From Exiguobacterium aurantiacum (GTDB taxonomy: Bacteria; Bacillota; Bacilli; Exiguobacteriales; Exiguobacteriaceae): a stretch of DNA of 51,824 nt. The stretch spans positions 59,318-111,141 of the forward strand of contig NZ_CP101463.1 of the NCBI RefSeq assembly GCF_024362205.1, read 5' to 3'. The notes under the pieces were generated by a model, which ran no database searches, had not been told where the DNA came from, and saw only the letters and a list, made by a program, of their open reading frames with translations. Positions 7,644 through 16,774 of this stretch are shown here, one piece after another. The first letter of the stretch is position 1. Each line of letters begins with the position of its first letter. Position numbers and translations under genes: made by a program.

Positions 7644-8021
7644 CTATTCTCTAATGTACAAATCTCCGTATAATTTTTGGATCTGGTTCCTTAATCTTAT
7701 ATTTTCCTCTTCTAATTCCTTTACTCTTGTTTTTAAGGTTTTAATAAGGACTTCTTCAGAACGGGAGCTTTTCTTGGGTTTTGATATTACATTTTCTGTT
7801 TTTTGCTGTTTTCGGAGAGATTCAATCCTTTGCCTAATATCATGTTCCTTATAAAGCCATGATTTAGAAACATTAGCTTCCTTTGCAACTGTGTTAAAAT
7901 TAATAGTCTTACCTTCAAGCGATAGTTTAGAGATAACCTTGTCTACATTTTCTCTAGTCCGCCTGGACTTTTGCTTTGCCAAACGCACAATTTCCTCTGT
8001 ATTTCGTACCTGTTTAACCAT
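7644..8021 (-). CDS. tnpC: Tn554-type accessory transposition protein TnpC
   Basis: 125 residues, exactly the length of Tn554 TnpC. Basic N-terminus, a helix-turn-helix-like segment ([19 protein letters not shown], about residues 40-58) and a C-terminal coiled coil ([20 protein letters not shown]). In Tn554 TnpC is not essential but influences transposition frequency and orientation. The ATG directly follows the ancestral stop codon of tnpB (TAG at 8022-8024), so the two were translationally coupled before the tnpB frameshift. Confidence 0.88.
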   Translation of the reverse strand: MVKQVRNTEEIVRLAKQKSRRTRENVDKVISKLSLEGKTINFNTVAKEANVSKSWLYKEHDIRQRIESLRKQQKTENVISKPKKSSRSEEVLIKTLKTRVKELEEENIRLRNQIQKLYGDLYIRE

Positions 8022-8148
8022 CTAACTAATCCCCTTCAGGCTGCCAATTATTTGCTCTAGTCGCTCTTTAACACGGTTATTAGTCTCTATTTGCCTTTGC
8101 CATTGCTTTTCCTTAGCGACTGCCAATAACTCCTCAGTACGATTTAAC

Positions 8149-8192
8149 TGTTCCTCATGCTGCGATAAAATGTTCCTCATGCTGCGATAAAA
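8149..8192. repeat. 22-bp tandem duplication inside the 3' end of tnpB
   Basis: Two exact, adjacent copies (8149-8170 and 8171-8192) of a 22-bp unit containing TTCCTCATGCTGCGAT. As 22 is not a multiple of three, the duplication shifts the tnpB frame and brings in an early stop. Confidence 0.92.
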
Positions 8193-9942
8193 ACTGCTTA
8201 CTTGTACAAAAATGAGTACAATCTAAACAAGCATTGGCGTGTGGACAAGAACCTGCTATTACTGGTAATCGGCAATAACCATTTGGAAGAACTTGTGCAT
8301 TAATATTTTTCTTGAACCATTGAAGATCAACATCATCGACTTCATTGTCATTATCTAACTCAATTATATCTCCATTATTAGTTACCAGTTTTTCTTTGAA
8401 TTTTGTAAATTCAGCTTTAAGGGTTTCATCAAAAATATGAGCATATCTGCTTGTCATTTCAGGACTTTCATGACCCAAAAACTTTTGTACAATATGCTGC
8501 GGTACTCCGTTATTAATCATTCTTGTTCCTACTGTATGGCGAAAGGCATGGGCATGGAATCTATAAATCTCGCCTGATTTATCGACTATTTTTTGCTCAT
8601 AAGCTAATTTGTTTAACTCGTCTCTAAATGTTTCTTGTTTTAATGGCGATCCATCTTTTCTTGGAAAGAGGTATTCACTATCTGGAAACTCCCATGAAAC
8701 TTTATCTTCCCGAACTTTAATCAATAAAGCTACCTCTTTTGATATTGGAACTATATGCTCCTTTTTCATTTTCCATTGATAATACTTTAAAAAGTAATCT
8801 CCATCTTTGTCCTCTAATAGACAACCTTTTTTCAAGGTGCACAATTCGCTTATCCTCATCCCACATTCTTGGACTATCATAGTCATCGTAGCTATATATT
8901 CGGGTAATTTATCAAGATGACTGTTCAATTGCTCCAGAACGTATTCATCTATAAAACGAGGTTTTGCTCTCGGTATTTTGGGATAGTCTTCTGGATAGAT
9001 TAACACCTTGGAAGGAATATCATTCCATTCTAGCCTTAGAAGGGTACTAAATAGTCCTTCCAATATAGAGATCCTCCCATTTATTGTGCTAGGCTTTATC
9101 CCCATCATATTTAATTCGCTTAAATATGCTTCAATTTCCATTCTCGTTAATTGGTTTATTCTCTGAACGTGTTTAAAATTCATGTCCAAGAAATTAAAGA
9201 ACTCTTTAAGTTTTTGGGCGATATCACATACATAGGAAAAGCTATCCGTATTTAATCTCAATTTACAATATCTTTTTACGAGTTGTTTAAAATACGTATT
9301 GCGAACCCCTTTAAAGTTAATTACATATTCATATTGTGTCGGATTAACCTTATCATCTGGCAAAGGTAACTTACGTCTATCCCAAATGTCTTTATCCCAC
9401 TCCTCCCCATCAAAATAAAAGTCCTCATAAAACTCCATAAATTGTTTTAGATTAGTAACATAGTAAGAATTAGCTTTTACAGGTGTTTTTTCTTGATTAG
9501 CAGTAATCTTATAATTAGTAGTAGTAATTCTAACACCCTGTTTTGTCAAATATGTTCTATACTCCGTCATTGCTTTTTCAATAGGAACTTCAGTAATTGA
9601 AGTAATGCTGGGATACTTTAAATCTAAAAAATCTAACATTTTATTAATTACTGTTCCTTTTCTAATCCAGACAGTTTTTGCATTCCATATTCCATTGTTT
9701 AAATGGTAAAAATAAAAATATTTCAATTCTGTTCTTAACCACAGATTTTTAACACGTTCAAAACGAACCCAACGATTTCTTAAAGCAGGATTCTTACTTA
9801 ATTCTATGGCAGAAGGATGTGGACATTTTCTTATATCCCAACTATTATTAGCCCAAAACCCTTGCATTTCTTCATTCATTACAGCTATTTTTTTGCTGAT
9901 CTCACTCTGACTGATAATTTTCCTTTTACTAGAAGCATTCAT
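8155..9942 (-). CDS. tnpB: Tn554-type tyrosine recombinase TnpB, C-terminally truncated
   Basis: 595 residues. A tyrosine recombinase that acts with TnpA in transposition. The catalytic set is present: Arg in [38 protein letters not shown] with the nucleophile Tyr; a Cys/His-rich tail ([14 protein letters not shown]) follows, as in Tn554 TnpB. The last residues (HFIAA) come from a frameshift caused by the 22-bp duplication. Removing one repeat copy restores ~42 more codons ending ..IIGSLKGIS at the TAG at 8022-8024, giving 632 residues, close to the 630 of Tn554 TnpB. The lost tail is outside the catalytic core, so activity may persist. The start overlaps the tnpA stop by 4 bases. Confidence 0.88.
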   Translation of the reverse strand: MNASSKRKIISQSEISKKIAVMNEEMQGFWANNSWDIRKCPHPSAIELSKNPALRNRWVRFERVKNLWLRTELKYFYFYHLNNGIWNAKTVWIRKGTVINKMLDFLDLKYPSITSITEVPIEKAMTEYRTYLTKQGVRITTTNYKITANQEKTPVKANSYYVTNLKQFMEFYEDFYFDGEEWDKDIWDRRKLPLPDDKVNPTQYEYVINFKGVRNTYFKQLVKRYCKLRLNTDSFSYVCDIAQKLKEFFNFLDMNFKHVQRINQLTRMEIEAYLSELNMMGIKPSTINGRISILEGLFSTLLRLEWNDIPSKVLIYPEDYPKIPRAKPRFIDEYVLEQLNSHLDKLPEYIATMTMIVQECGMRISELCTLKKGCLLEDKDGDYFLKYYQWKMKKEHIVPISKEVALLIKVREDKVSWEFPDSEYLFPRKDGSPLKQETFRDELNKLAYEQKIVDKSGEIYRFHAHAFRHTVGTRMINNGVPQHIVQKFLGHESPEMTSRYAHIFDETLKAEFTKFKEKLVTNNGDIIELDNDNEVDDVDLQWFKKNINAQVLPNGYCRLPVIAGSCPHANACLDCTHFCTSKQFLSQHEEHFIAA

Positions 9943-11024
9943 TTCTTATGCTCCTTTCTCTCAAGGTATTTATTAAACTCATTTTTCATATCCTGATCTG
10001 AAAGATGAACATAGGTATTTAACGTTGTCTGAACATGTGCGTGACCTAATCTCTTTTGAATGAACGCAACATCCCATCCTTCCCTAATTAGCTGCGTTGC
10101 GTGAGTGTGGCGAAGCATATGCGATGTAAATTCTATTCCAGTCCTTTTAACTATTCTTCTAACTAGATCAAGAACACTTTGGTACTTTAGTGGTTTCCCA
10201 AAATAGCCTTCTTTTAAGGAAATAAAAACATAATCATGCTCCAATTCCTCACTATACTCATATACCAAGTAATCTGTATAAAGTGACATCAGTTCTTTAC
10301 TCACATGTATTGTTCTTTCCTTCCTTAATTTAATATAAGCTTCATTTACATTAACATCTCTAGGTGTTAAATGGATTTGATTGTCCCAAGTGGCAATATC
10401 TTCAAGCCTAAGCGATAACACTTCACCGATTCTTAAACCACCCTCATACATAAGCATTAAAATTAATTTATCTCTTTTCGTATGACAAGCATCAATAATT
10501 TGCTTAACTTCCTCTGATGTCAATGTTCTTATCTGTTTCTTTTTAACCCTTAACTTTAAGACATTCTTTTGGTATCTACCCTTATTAACGTGATGTAAAA
10601 ATCCTTTGAAATTTCTTCCCTTTGCTTGTTTAAATACATCAATTGATTTAAATTCTCCTAATCTACTTAAATAATCAAGAAAACTCATAACGGCATTTAA
10701 AATTGTATTCACTGTCGTTTCTTCTCTTATGGCTTCTTTTGACTGAAGATCAATTACATTTGTTGCTGTTGGATATCTCAACCAACCTACGAAGTCTGCT
10801 AACAACTCAAAGTTAATATCATTAAGAATAACGCCTCTCTGTTCCATGAACTCATACAGCAACTTTAAATGATAGCAGTATGCTTTAATGGTATTTGGAG
10901 ACTTACCAGTGTTATCTAAGTATTTAATAAATTTCATTACTGGTTCAATTAGCTGGTATTCTTTATCTAGTAATAAATACAATGGATACGGCTTATTCTC
11001 CACTTCTATCCTTTGAACCCTCAC
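9939..11024 (-). CDS. tnpA: Tn554-type tyrosine recombinase TnpA
   Basis: 361 residues, identical in length to Tn554 TnpA. N-terminal SAM-like core-binding domain (about 20-130) and a C-terminal catalytic domain with Arg in [23 protein letters not shown] and [16 protein letters not shown] (nucleophile Tyr). It performs site-specific strand exchange at the radC attachment site with TnpB. A GTG start at 11022-11024 follows GGGGGGAG. First gene of the tnpABC operon; the gene begins ~130 bases from the element end, as in Tn554. Confidence 0.92.
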   Translation of the reverse strand: MRVQRIEVENKPYPLYLLLDKEYQLIEPVMKFIKYLDNTGKSPNTIKAYCYHLKLLYEFMEQRGVILNDINFELLADFVGWLRYPTATNVIDLQSKEAIREETTVNTILNAVMSFLDYLSRLGEFKSIDVFKQAKGRNFKGFLHHVNKGRYQKNVLKLRVKKKQIRTLTSEEVKQIIDACHTKRDKLILMLMYEGGLRIGEVLSLRLEDIATWDNQIHLTPRDVNVNEAYIKLRKERTIHVSKELMSLYTDYLVYEYSEELEHDYVFISLKEGYFGKPLKYQSVLDLVRRIVKRTGIEFTSHMLRHTHATQLIREGWDVAFIQKRLGHAHVQTTLNTYVHLSDQDMKNEFNKYLERKEHKK

Positions 11025-11157
11025 ACGCTCCCCCCTCTTTAAACACTTTAAGTACTACAAATTATAAACCTTGTTAATTTGTATTTAAAGTAAAATCTCC
11101 CTTTAACATCTCCTCCTAAACTACTTTAACTACTATTATTTATTATACTATGGTTAA

Positions 11158-11172
11158 CGCGTCCCCGCTCGG
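11158..11172 (-). other. 15-bp radC remnant (att core) between two transposons
   Basis: The minus strand reads CCGAGCGGGGACGCG, i.e. codons Pro-Ser-Gly-Asp-Ala of the radC JAMM motif, with no radC sequence on either side. It fits exactly between the HQH codons at 16105 and the DATPS codons at 6399 (GACGCG being shared with the right-hand piece as the core repeat). It therefore marks the junction of two independent insertions. Confidence 0.85.
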
Positions 11173-11402
11173 ATGGAAAAGGACATGTTCAAAATTGACA
11201 TGTTTGATACTACCTAACATTTTATATAAAAATAATAAAGTTGTTTAAACCATAATAAAATCGTATAAAGTCATTTAAAATTAAAATAGCTGTTATGTTA
11301 TTCAACAAACGGGCCATTTAACGGAATAAGTGATGAAAACTGAATTTAAAACTTAGTCTGTATGTGGTAAAATGTTTCAATCAAGATTAGGAGGCATTAA
11401 TT

Positions 11403-11501
11403 ATGAAGTGCAATGAATGTAACAGGGTTCAATTAAAAGAGGGAAACGTATCATTAGCCTATAAACTGCGTCTACCCTCATTATTGGAGGGCGAAATGTG
11501 A
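11403..11501 (+). CDS. Leader peptide of the tetracycline efflux gene
   Basis: A 32-residue ORF starting [20 protein letters not shown] and ending ..LLEGEM, preceded by AGGAGG. Its TGA overlaps the GTG start of the efflux gene (ATGTGA). The first 15 residues match the known tet(L) leader peptide as I remember it (20 residues), but the C-terminus is longer here. In tet(L), translation of the leader controls re-initiation at the structural gene in response to tetracycline; the overlap supports the same mode. A -10-like TAAAAT lies ~40 bases upstream. Confidence 0.75.
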   Translation: MKCNECNRVQLKEGNVSLAYKLRLPSLLEGEM

Positions 11502-12880
11502 ATACGTCTTATTCACAATCAAATTTACGACACAACCAAATTTTAATTTGGCTTTGCGTTCTATCTTTTTTTAGCGTATTAAATGAAATGGTTTTGAACG
11601 TCTCATTACCTGATATTGCAAATGATTTTAATAAATCACCGGCGAGTACAAACTGGGTGAACACAGCCTTTATGTTAACCTTTTCTATTGGAACAGCTCT
11701 ATATGGAAAGCTATCTGATCAGCTAGGCATTAAAAGGTTACTCCTATTTGGGATTATAATAAATTGCTTCGGATCGGTAATTGGGTTTGTTGGACATTCT
11801 TTTTTTCCCATACTTATTCTGGCTCGATTTATTCAAGGAGCTGGTGCAGCTGCATTTCCAGCACTCGTGATGGTTGTAGTTGCGCGCTATATTCCAAAGG
11901 AAAATAGGGGTAAAGCGTTTGGTCTTATTGGCTCCATAGTAGCTATGGGAGAAGGTATCGGTCCAGCTATTGGTGGAATGATAGCTCATTTTATCCATTG
12001 GTCTTATCTTCTGCTCATTCCAATGATGACAATTATCACTGTTCCGTTCCTTATTAAATTGTTGAAAAAAGAAGTAAGGATAAAAGGTCATTTTGATATT
12101 GTAGGAATTATACTAATGTCAGTGGGCATTGTATTTTTTATGCTGTTTACAACATCTTATAACATTTCTTTTCTGATCATCAGTATTCTGTCATTCCTGA
12201 TATTTGTAAAACATATTAGGAAAGTAACAGAACCTTTTGTTGAACCTGCACTGGGGAAAAATATTTCTTTTATAATTGGTGTCCTTTGTGGAGGACTTAT
12301 ATTTGGTACAGTAGCAGGGTTTATCTCTATGGTTCCTTACATGATGAAAGATGTACATCAACTAAGTACTGCTGCAATTGGCAGTGTGATTATTTTCCCT
12401 GGAACAATGAGCGTTATTATCTTCGGTTACATTGGTGGATTACTTGTTGATAGAAAAGGTCCATTGTACGTGTTAACCATTGGAGTTACATTTCTTTCCG
12501 TTAGCTTTTTAATTGCTGCCTTTTTTTTAGAAGTAACACCATGGTTACTGACAATTATATTAGTTTTTGTTTTTGGTGGGCTGTCATTCACCAAAACAGT
12601 TATATCTACAATTGTTTCAAGTAGTTTGAAACAAAAGGAAGCTGGTGCCGGAATGAGTTTGCTTAATTTTACCAGTTTTTTATCAGAGGGAATAGGTATT
12701 GCAATTGTTGGTGGTTTATTATCTGTACGCTTACTGAATCAGAAGTTGCTACCTATGGACCTTGATCAATCCACTTATTTGTATAGTAATATGCTATTCC
12801 TTTTTACAGGAGTCGTTGTCACTAGTTGGCTGATCACCTTGAATGTATATAAACGAAGACAAATTCAATTTAAAAGTTGA
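11498..12880 (+). CDS. tet(L): Tetracycline efflux MFS transporter, Tet(L) type
   Basis: 460 residues, 14 predicted membrane segments. A proton-coupled exporter of metal-tetracycline in the cell membrane. The start [20 protein letters not shown] and the MFS motif A region [16 protein letters not shown] are near-identical to Tet(L), as is motif C ([16 protein letters not shown]), with scattered differences in the second half, so it could be Tet(L) or the related Tet(45)/Tet(K) branch. GTG start at 11498 overlaps the leader peptide stop, implying translational coupling. It is the only plus-strand gene in the transposon. Sequence intact, so resistance is likely functional. Confidence 0.92.
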   Translation: MNTSYSQSNLRHNQILIWLCVLSFFSVLNEMVLNVSLPDIANDFNKSPASTNWVNTAFMLTFSIGTALYGKLSDQLGIKRLLLFGIIINCFGSVIGFVGHSFFPILILARFIQGAGAAAFPALVMVVVARYIPKENRGKAFGLIGSIVAMGEGIGPAIGGMIAHFIHWSYLLLIPMMTIITVPFLIKLLKKEVRIKGHFDIVGIILMSVGIVFFMLFTTSYNISFLIISILSFLIFVKHIRKVTEPFVEPALGKNISFIIGVLCGGLIFGTVAGFISMVPYMMKDVHQLSTAAIGSVIIFPGTMSVIIFGYIGGLLVDRKGPLYVLTIGVTFLSVSFLIAAFFLEVTPWLLTIILVFVFGGLSFTKTVISTIVSSSLKQKEAGAGMSLLNFTSFLSEGIGIAIVGGLLSVRLLNQKLLPMDLDQSTYLYSNMLFLFTGVVVTSWLITLNVYKRRQIQFKS

Positions 12881-13258
12881 ATACCAGAGATAAATTAAAT
12901 GACTTCTAGCTTTCTTAAGCAATCGGGCGCGATTGTTGCATAAGATTATGATTTTCAAACGACTTTATTGTAGCTTCCTTAAGTTCCTATTCAGTAATTA
13001 TAAAAGGAATTAAACAACTTTATTTTTACACCGTCCGCATATGCGGACGGTGTAATTCATTCTTTCAGCTTCAAAATTAAACAACTTTATTGTCACTTAA
13101 CATTTAATAAAATTAATTTTCCTTTTGGTGTCTATATTTTTCATTATAATCACCCTAGTTGCCCAGTATTTTATCCTTAAGCATTTGAGAGAACATTTTT
13201 TATATTAATTCATTAATATTAATACGAGTATTAGTTATTATTTACACACACTCTACTC
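12881..13258. terminator. Intergenic region with 30-bp palindrome after tet(L)-like gene
   Basis: A perfect palindrome at 13026-13055, centred on CCGCATATGCGG, can form a 15-bp stem; no long T-run follows, so it is a weak terminator candidate between convergent genes. The motif AAACAACTTTATT occurs at about 13013 and 13080, and in inverted form (AATAAAGTTGTTTAAAC) at about 11236 upstream of the efflux gene, so these may mark the boundaries of the tet cargo. No gene seen. Confidence 0.5.
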
Positions 13259-14614
13259 TTAATTCTTTTGTTCGTTATGAAGAAGTGCTCTTTGATGACT
13301 TATACTTTCCTCTATAAGATAATCCTCTAACTTCCCATATCTTGAAGCCTGTGTAAGTGATAGACCAAACCCTTCTACAAGTATTTGTGGTCCAAAGTTA
13401 CTTGCTATCATATTAAAACAAGTAATTCTAAGAGATTTAGGTGTAAAACCACAAAAGGCCTTTACTTTTCTTGCTATGAATTGATTATTGATTGGACGAT
13501 CCTGATATACCCCTGATGAACTTGAACTTAGAATTAAATAAATCTTATTCTTTGCGTTTCTATTATTCGATCTCTGTTTAACATATTCATTTATTAATAC
13601 CAGTTCATCATCAGATAGATAAACTGGTGGTCTATCGTTGAGGAAAATCGCCTTCATTTCAACCTTTACATCACTTATTTTTATATTACTAATATGTGAT
13701 GAAGATAGCCCATGATAAAAAGATAGCACAGTCAATAAACACTCTAAGGGTTGTTCGTAAAGTCTACTTTTAACTAATTTAGCCACATTTACTTGCTCAA
13801 AAAAGGTTAATGGCTCGATAGTTGGAGGAAGCTCTCTAGATTTTATATCCAAGATTGGTATATGAGTTATTAGCCTTTTTCTTTTGGCTAACTTAAACAG
13901 AACTAATAAATCTTTTCTCACAATCTCACGATTCTTAGGAGTTAAAGTTAAAAGAAATTCATGAACATCTTCTTGTTGAACAGTATCCCAGGATTCTATA
14001 TGCTTACAGTTAATTTGAAGCCATCGGACTAATCTAACAAAGACTACTATGTCCGCCTTTACTGTTAATAGGGATAATGGGTTTCTCGCGTTAAATTTTA
14101 CTTGTCTATTCCTAAGTTCCATTTTTTCGTTGAAATATATCTCCAAGAGACGAATAAATCCTTTAGGAACTTGCTTTAAAACCTCTCTAATACTAGTGAG
14201 AATACCCTCATCTGCGTTAACACTTAAATAACCTATTTTAATAAAAAAATTAAATAGACTTAATTTTATTCTCTTGGAATTAGGGGTCTTTTCTAATGTA
14301 GATATCAGCCATCCTTCATTAATATCAGAAGGGCTTAAAAGCTCTTTTTCAGCTGCTTGTAAAAACCGTAACACCTTACTACTATTCTTACGAATTGTTT
14401 CTACACCAATACCTAGTTCTTTTAAATACATAATATATTTTTTAAATAGTGTTGCACTCCATGTTTTTGTGAAATTTTCTTTAAGAAAATCTTCGGTTTG
14501 GATTCTCTCTACACGAGCTTTACTCAAACAATTATGACAGACGGTTGCTTTCTTATTAATTTCTGATGTATTTAGTTTTCTTTCACAAGATACACATGTA
14601 ATAATGTTCATCAT
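13259..14614 (-). CDS. Recombinase-like protein with zinc ribbon and degenerate active site
   Basis: About 451 residues from the ATG pair at 14609-14614, which has AGGAG close upstream; the longer frame to 14695 lacks a site. N-terminal zinc ribbon CVSC...CHNC (residues ~5-30), then a core-binding-like helical region and a catalytic-domain-like fold. The tyrosine-recombinase residues are only partly kept: GLSSSHISNIKI lacks the first Arg, SLRITCFNMIASNF keeps an Arg but not the usual HxxR, and QASRYGKL could supply the Tyr. It is probably a structural partner of the active recombinase at 14935-16011, comparable in position to TnpB of Tn554. Last gene of the three-gene operon, starting 4 bases after the HTH gene stop. 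Confidence 0.7.
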   Translation of the reverse strand: MMNIITCVSCERKLNTSEINKKATVCHNCLSKARVERIQTEDFLKENFTKTWSATLFKKYIMYLKELGIGVETIRKNSSKVLRFLQAAEKELLSPSDINEGWLISTLEKTPNSKRIKLSLFNFFIKIGYLSVNADEGILTSIREVLKQVPKGFIRLLEIYFNEKMELRNRQVKFNARNPLSLLTVKADIVVFVRLVRWLQINCKHIESWDTVQQEDVHEFLLTLTPKNREIVRKDLLVLFKLAKRKRLITHIPILDIKSRELPPTIEPLTFFEQVNVAKLVKSRLYEQPLECLLTVLSFYHGLSSSHISNIKISDVKVEMKAIFLNDRPPVYLSDDELVLINEYVKQRSNNRNAKNKIYLILSSSSSGVYQDRPINNQFIARKVKAFCGFTPKSLRITCFNMIASNFGPQILVEGFGLSLTQASRYGKLEDYLIEESISHQRALLHNEQKN

Positions 14615-14618
14615 TCTC

Positions 14619-14942
14619 CTATATTGGTGGAAGCTTATCTTCAGAAATAGATTCATTAACCGCCTTCGCCAACTTGTTATTCGTTGGTTTTTCAAGTTTT
14701 TTCACTGGTGTAGGAGTGTGTTTCCATAAATCATTTGGAGTACATTCTAATGCGGTACAAAGCGCATCCATTGTTTGAGTCTTTACTTGCTTAGGTTCAT
14801 TAGTTAATAAAGCGCTTATTGAGGGAGGAGATAGTTTATAGCCTGCCTTATCCTCCAAAAGCCTACCTAATTCAGCTCCAGACCATATTCCAATATCAGC
14901 CATGACTTTTCTTAATCTCCATTCAATCGCCAATTCATTCAC
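14619..14942 (-). CDS. Cro/C1-type helix-turn-helix protein
   Basis: 107 residues. Residues ~7-70 form an XRE-type HTH (LRKVMADIGIWSGAELGRLL, SPPSISALLTNEPKQVKTQT, MDALCTALECTPNDLW). Overlaps the upstream recombinase gene by 8 bases, so it is translationally coupled. It is a good candidate for the regulator of the transposon operon or for a directionality/accessory factor in place of TnpC. The inverted repeat upstream of the operon (16028-16062) is a plausible binding site; this is inference. Confidence 0.82.
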   Translation of the reverse strand: MNELAIEWRLRKVMADIGIWSGAELGRLLEDKAGYKLSPPSISALLTNEPKQVKTQTMDALCTALECTPNDLWKHTPTPVKKLEKPTNNKLAKAVNESISEDKLPPI

Positions 14943-16011
14943 CCTTTTTATTAAAGTTTAATAATTGATTTCGCCATTTTTCTTGAGCCATCCTCACTCT
15001 TTTCTCCAAATGATCTGAACCAGGATTAGAGTAATTAAATGTAGTTGCGACATCTGCGTGACCTAATAGTTCCTTTAGCGTTAATAAGTCAACGCCTAGT
15101 TCTGTCTGACGAGTAGCGAATGAATGACGTAATTGATGAGGACTGAAAATCTCCTCTTTAGTAAAACCCATCTTTTCTTGCCTTCTCGCTAAACTCTTTC
15201 TAGCTGTATGTTTATTCAGCCTTACTCCACCTTCAGATAAGAATAAAGGCCCTTCAGTTTCGTTAGTGAAAAGAGGTCTGATCCTTTCTAAGTACCATTT
15301 TAGGAGTATTTCTACATCATCCAACATTGGTACCCACCTTCGCTTAAATCCTGACCCTTTAGACCCTTTTCCAAAGCGAACATGGAGTTTACCTTTTTCC
15401 CCCAAGTCAAACCTACAGTCTTTTACATCCATCATGATTATTTCATGAGTTCTTAACCCTGTTAATTCTAACATCCTAAAAAGAGTATAGTCCCTCGCTA
15501 CAGTAGAGTATTTTCTTGCTGTTTTCATTTCTTCTTTCATACCATTCCAAAACCTATCAAGTAATTCAGGTTTTGGAGGTATTACTTGACCATTATGATC
15601 ATCTTTTCTATGGTAGTAACGGTTAAATTTATCTAATAAGTTAGGTACTTGTACTTTATACCTCTCCCATATTTCATGACCATGCCTTGTCTTTAGATAT
15701 TCTAATAATGTAGAAATAGTGGATTGATATTTCCTCCTAGTTGAATAGGCTAATCCTCTTCCAACCAAGCCCAAATAAAATTTATCTGCATCAGACATTG
15801 TAACTTCCCATATGAACTTATTTGACACATCTAAGAACTCATTCAAGCATTTTGTTCCTAGTGCTATAGTGTGCTCTGTATATCCTAGAACACGCTGTTG
15901 CTGTTCCCACAATCCTATTAACTTTGCTTGGTATTCTCTCGATTCTTCATATGTTGAAAAAATTAATTCTTGTTTATTACTGATAACAGATAGAAAAGGT
16001 TGCTTCCCCAT
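14935..16011 (-). CDS. Tyrosine recombinase (TnpA-like) of the second transposon
   Basis: 358 residues. N-terminal core-binding domain (~25-120) and catalytic domain with Arg in TGLRTHEIIMMDV, HQLRHSFATRQ and LGHADVATTFNYSNPG (nucleophile Tyr). All catalytic residues are visible. It is only distantly similar to the tnpA at 9939-11024, so the two transposons are different lineages that use the same target. ATG at 16009-16011 after GAGGTTATTAA. First gene of the operon with the HTH and recombinase-like genes. Confidence 0.88.
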   Translation of the reverse strand: MGKQPFLSVISNKQELIFSTYEESREYQAKLIGLWEQQQRVLGYTEHTIALGTKCLNEFLDVSNKFIWEVTMSDADKFYLGLVGRGLAYSTRRKYQSTISTLLEYLKTRHGHEIWERYKVQVPNLLDKFNRYYHRKDDHNGQVIPPKPELLDRFWNGMKEEMKTARKYSTVARDYTLFRMLELTGLRTHEIIMMDVKDCRFDLGEKGKLHVRFGKGSKGSGFKRRWVPMLDDVEILLKWYLERIRPLFTNETEGPLFLSEGGVRLNKHTARKSLARRQEKMGFTKEEIFSPHQLRHSFATRQTELGVDLLTLKELLGHADVATTFNYSNPGSDHLEKRVRMAQEKWRNQLLNFNKKGE

Positions 16012-16027
16012 TTAATAACCTCGCATT

Positions 16028-16062
16028 TTAGGTATTAACTAATATTTTTAGTTAATACCTAA
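16028..16062. promoter_or_regulatory. 15-bp inverted repeat upstream of the transposon operon
   Basis: Perfect arms TTAGGTATTAACTAA (16028-16042) and TTAGTTAATACCTAA (16048-16062) with a 5-base spacer, 16 bases upstream of the recombinase start codon and ~45 bases from the element end. Likely operator for the HTH protein, or a recombinase arm site. Confidence 0.65.
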
Positions 16063-16104
16063 TATAACAGGTGATTAATAAAAAAGAAACATATCCATTC
16101 TCCG

Positions 16105-16404
16105 GTGTTGATGACAGACGATGAGGCACGAGGCATTGTTCAAGATGGCGCATTTGAAGACTTCCCGTGGGTGGACGACGCTCGAGTTGACGCTCCCGAC
16201 ATGCGCCCGGTGGACGCCGATGACCCGGTTCTTCGTGTTCAGCATGATGACGAGGAACACTTCACGGTCGTCGTCCCCGATGAACGAGGAACCGATTTGT
16301 CGGGCACTGTCCGGTGATTGGATGATGGCGTGCTCGAGAGCGACCATCTCCTCGCGAATCTCTTGTTTGATACGAATGACCTCGATGATGGATGTAAGTT
16401 CCAT
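16105..16404 (-). pseudogene. radC: 5' piece of a split radC gene
   Basis: Starts at ATG 16402-16404 (GAAAGGGG upstream) with MELTSIIEVIRIKQEIREEM and runs to NNASCLIVCHQH, 100 residues, ending inside the JAMM metal site (HxHPSGD). The DREVFLVIMLNTKNRVIGVH and GSVNSSVVHPREVFKCAILN segments are typical of RadC. Beyond HQH the frame enters transposon sequence (RRMDMFLFY, stop at 16075). The rest of the gene is at 11158-11172 and 6253-6399. RadC-like proteins on plasmids are of uncertain function despite the name. A longer in-frame extension up to 16566 lacks coding character. Confidence 0.88.
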
Positions 16405-16566
16405 GATGGTTTGTCCCCTTTCGGATAAGCCGAGCTCAGAACGAACACCGTTGTGCGTCCTGTTGACGGGAACGAAGCGAGCGTCGGGAGACGGTGCAAG
16501 GGCGACCATAGGGAGAGTCTCAAAAAAATGCGAAGAGCGCACGTAGGACCAGGCTTCCGTAGCCAA

Positions 16567-16728
16567 CGAGCGAAAAGCCTTGCTTTGAGCCTAAAGCGAA
16601 GGAAGACGGGCCGGAGGGCGCGTCATTTTTTTGACGTCCCTTGCACCGACGACCAGCGAGCTAGAGTACGGAAACAGGACGCACGGATCAACAATCACGA
16701 AAAAGGCTGTTCAAACGAGTAAACGGGG
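16567..16728. other. Intergenic region between radC and yolD-like gene
   Basis: GC-richer sequence, no gene recognised. It must contain the divergent promoters of radC (minus) and the yolD-like gene (plus). Confidence 0.35.
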
Positions 16729-16751
16729 TATAAAATAAGAACAAACGTTCG
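16729..16751 (+). promoter_or_regulatory. -10 region and LexA-type box upstream of yolD-like gene
   Basis: TATAAAAT at 16729-16736 is a good -10. It is followed by GAACAAACGTTC at 16739-16750, which fits the Gram-positive LexA/DinR core GAAC-N4-GTTC (CGAACRNRYGTTYC with the two outer bases differing). The box lies at the expected transcription start, so LexA binding would block transcription until DNA damage. Confidence 0.65.
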
Positions 16752-16774
16752 TTTTATGGAAAGGAGGAATTTTG

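Larger units (their letters stand above)
6400..11157. mobile_element. Tn554-family transposon with lincosamide resistance gene
   Basis: About 4.76 kb carrying tnpA-tnpB-tnpC and a lincosamide nucleotidyltransferase gene, all on the minus strand, in the order of Tn554. Both ends are marked by the hexamer CGCGTC (GACGCG on the minus strand) at 6394-6399 and 11158-11163, which is radC sequence at the position of the Tn554 core GATGTA (the Asp-Val/Ala codons after HPSG). Tn554 is known to integrate in radC through its att554 site. The content resembles the Tn6260/lnu(G) type described in enterococci, from memory. tnpB carries a 3' frameshift (see 8149-8192). Confidence 0.88.
11173..16104. mobile_element. 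Second, different Tn554-like transposon carrying tet(L)-like gene
   Basis: About 4.93 kb between the 15-bp radC remnant and the radC 5' piece. It carries a tetracycline efflux gene (plus strand) and a three-gene minus-strand operon of tyrosine recombinase, HTH protein and recombinase-like protein. Ends are loosely related inverted sequences: left ATGGAAAAGGACATGTTC, right (minus strand) AATGGATATGTTTC. The insertion point is ~9-15 bp upstream of that of the first element in radC. The exact end bases are uncertain by a few positions because the original target sequence is inferred. Confidence 0.75.

Noticed and set aside
13026..13055. Transposon end or att site
   Set aside because: The palindrome lies inside the second element, with transposon genes on the far side, so it is more likely a terminator or an internal cargo border.
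16405..16566. N-terminal extension of the radC frame
   Set aside because: RadC homology and a good ribosome binding site start at 16404; the extension has no coding character.
16453..16722. Plus-strand reading frame of 89 residues, and the antisense frames over radC
   Set aside because: Arg-rich, without a ribosome binding site; it lies opposite the upstream region of radC.
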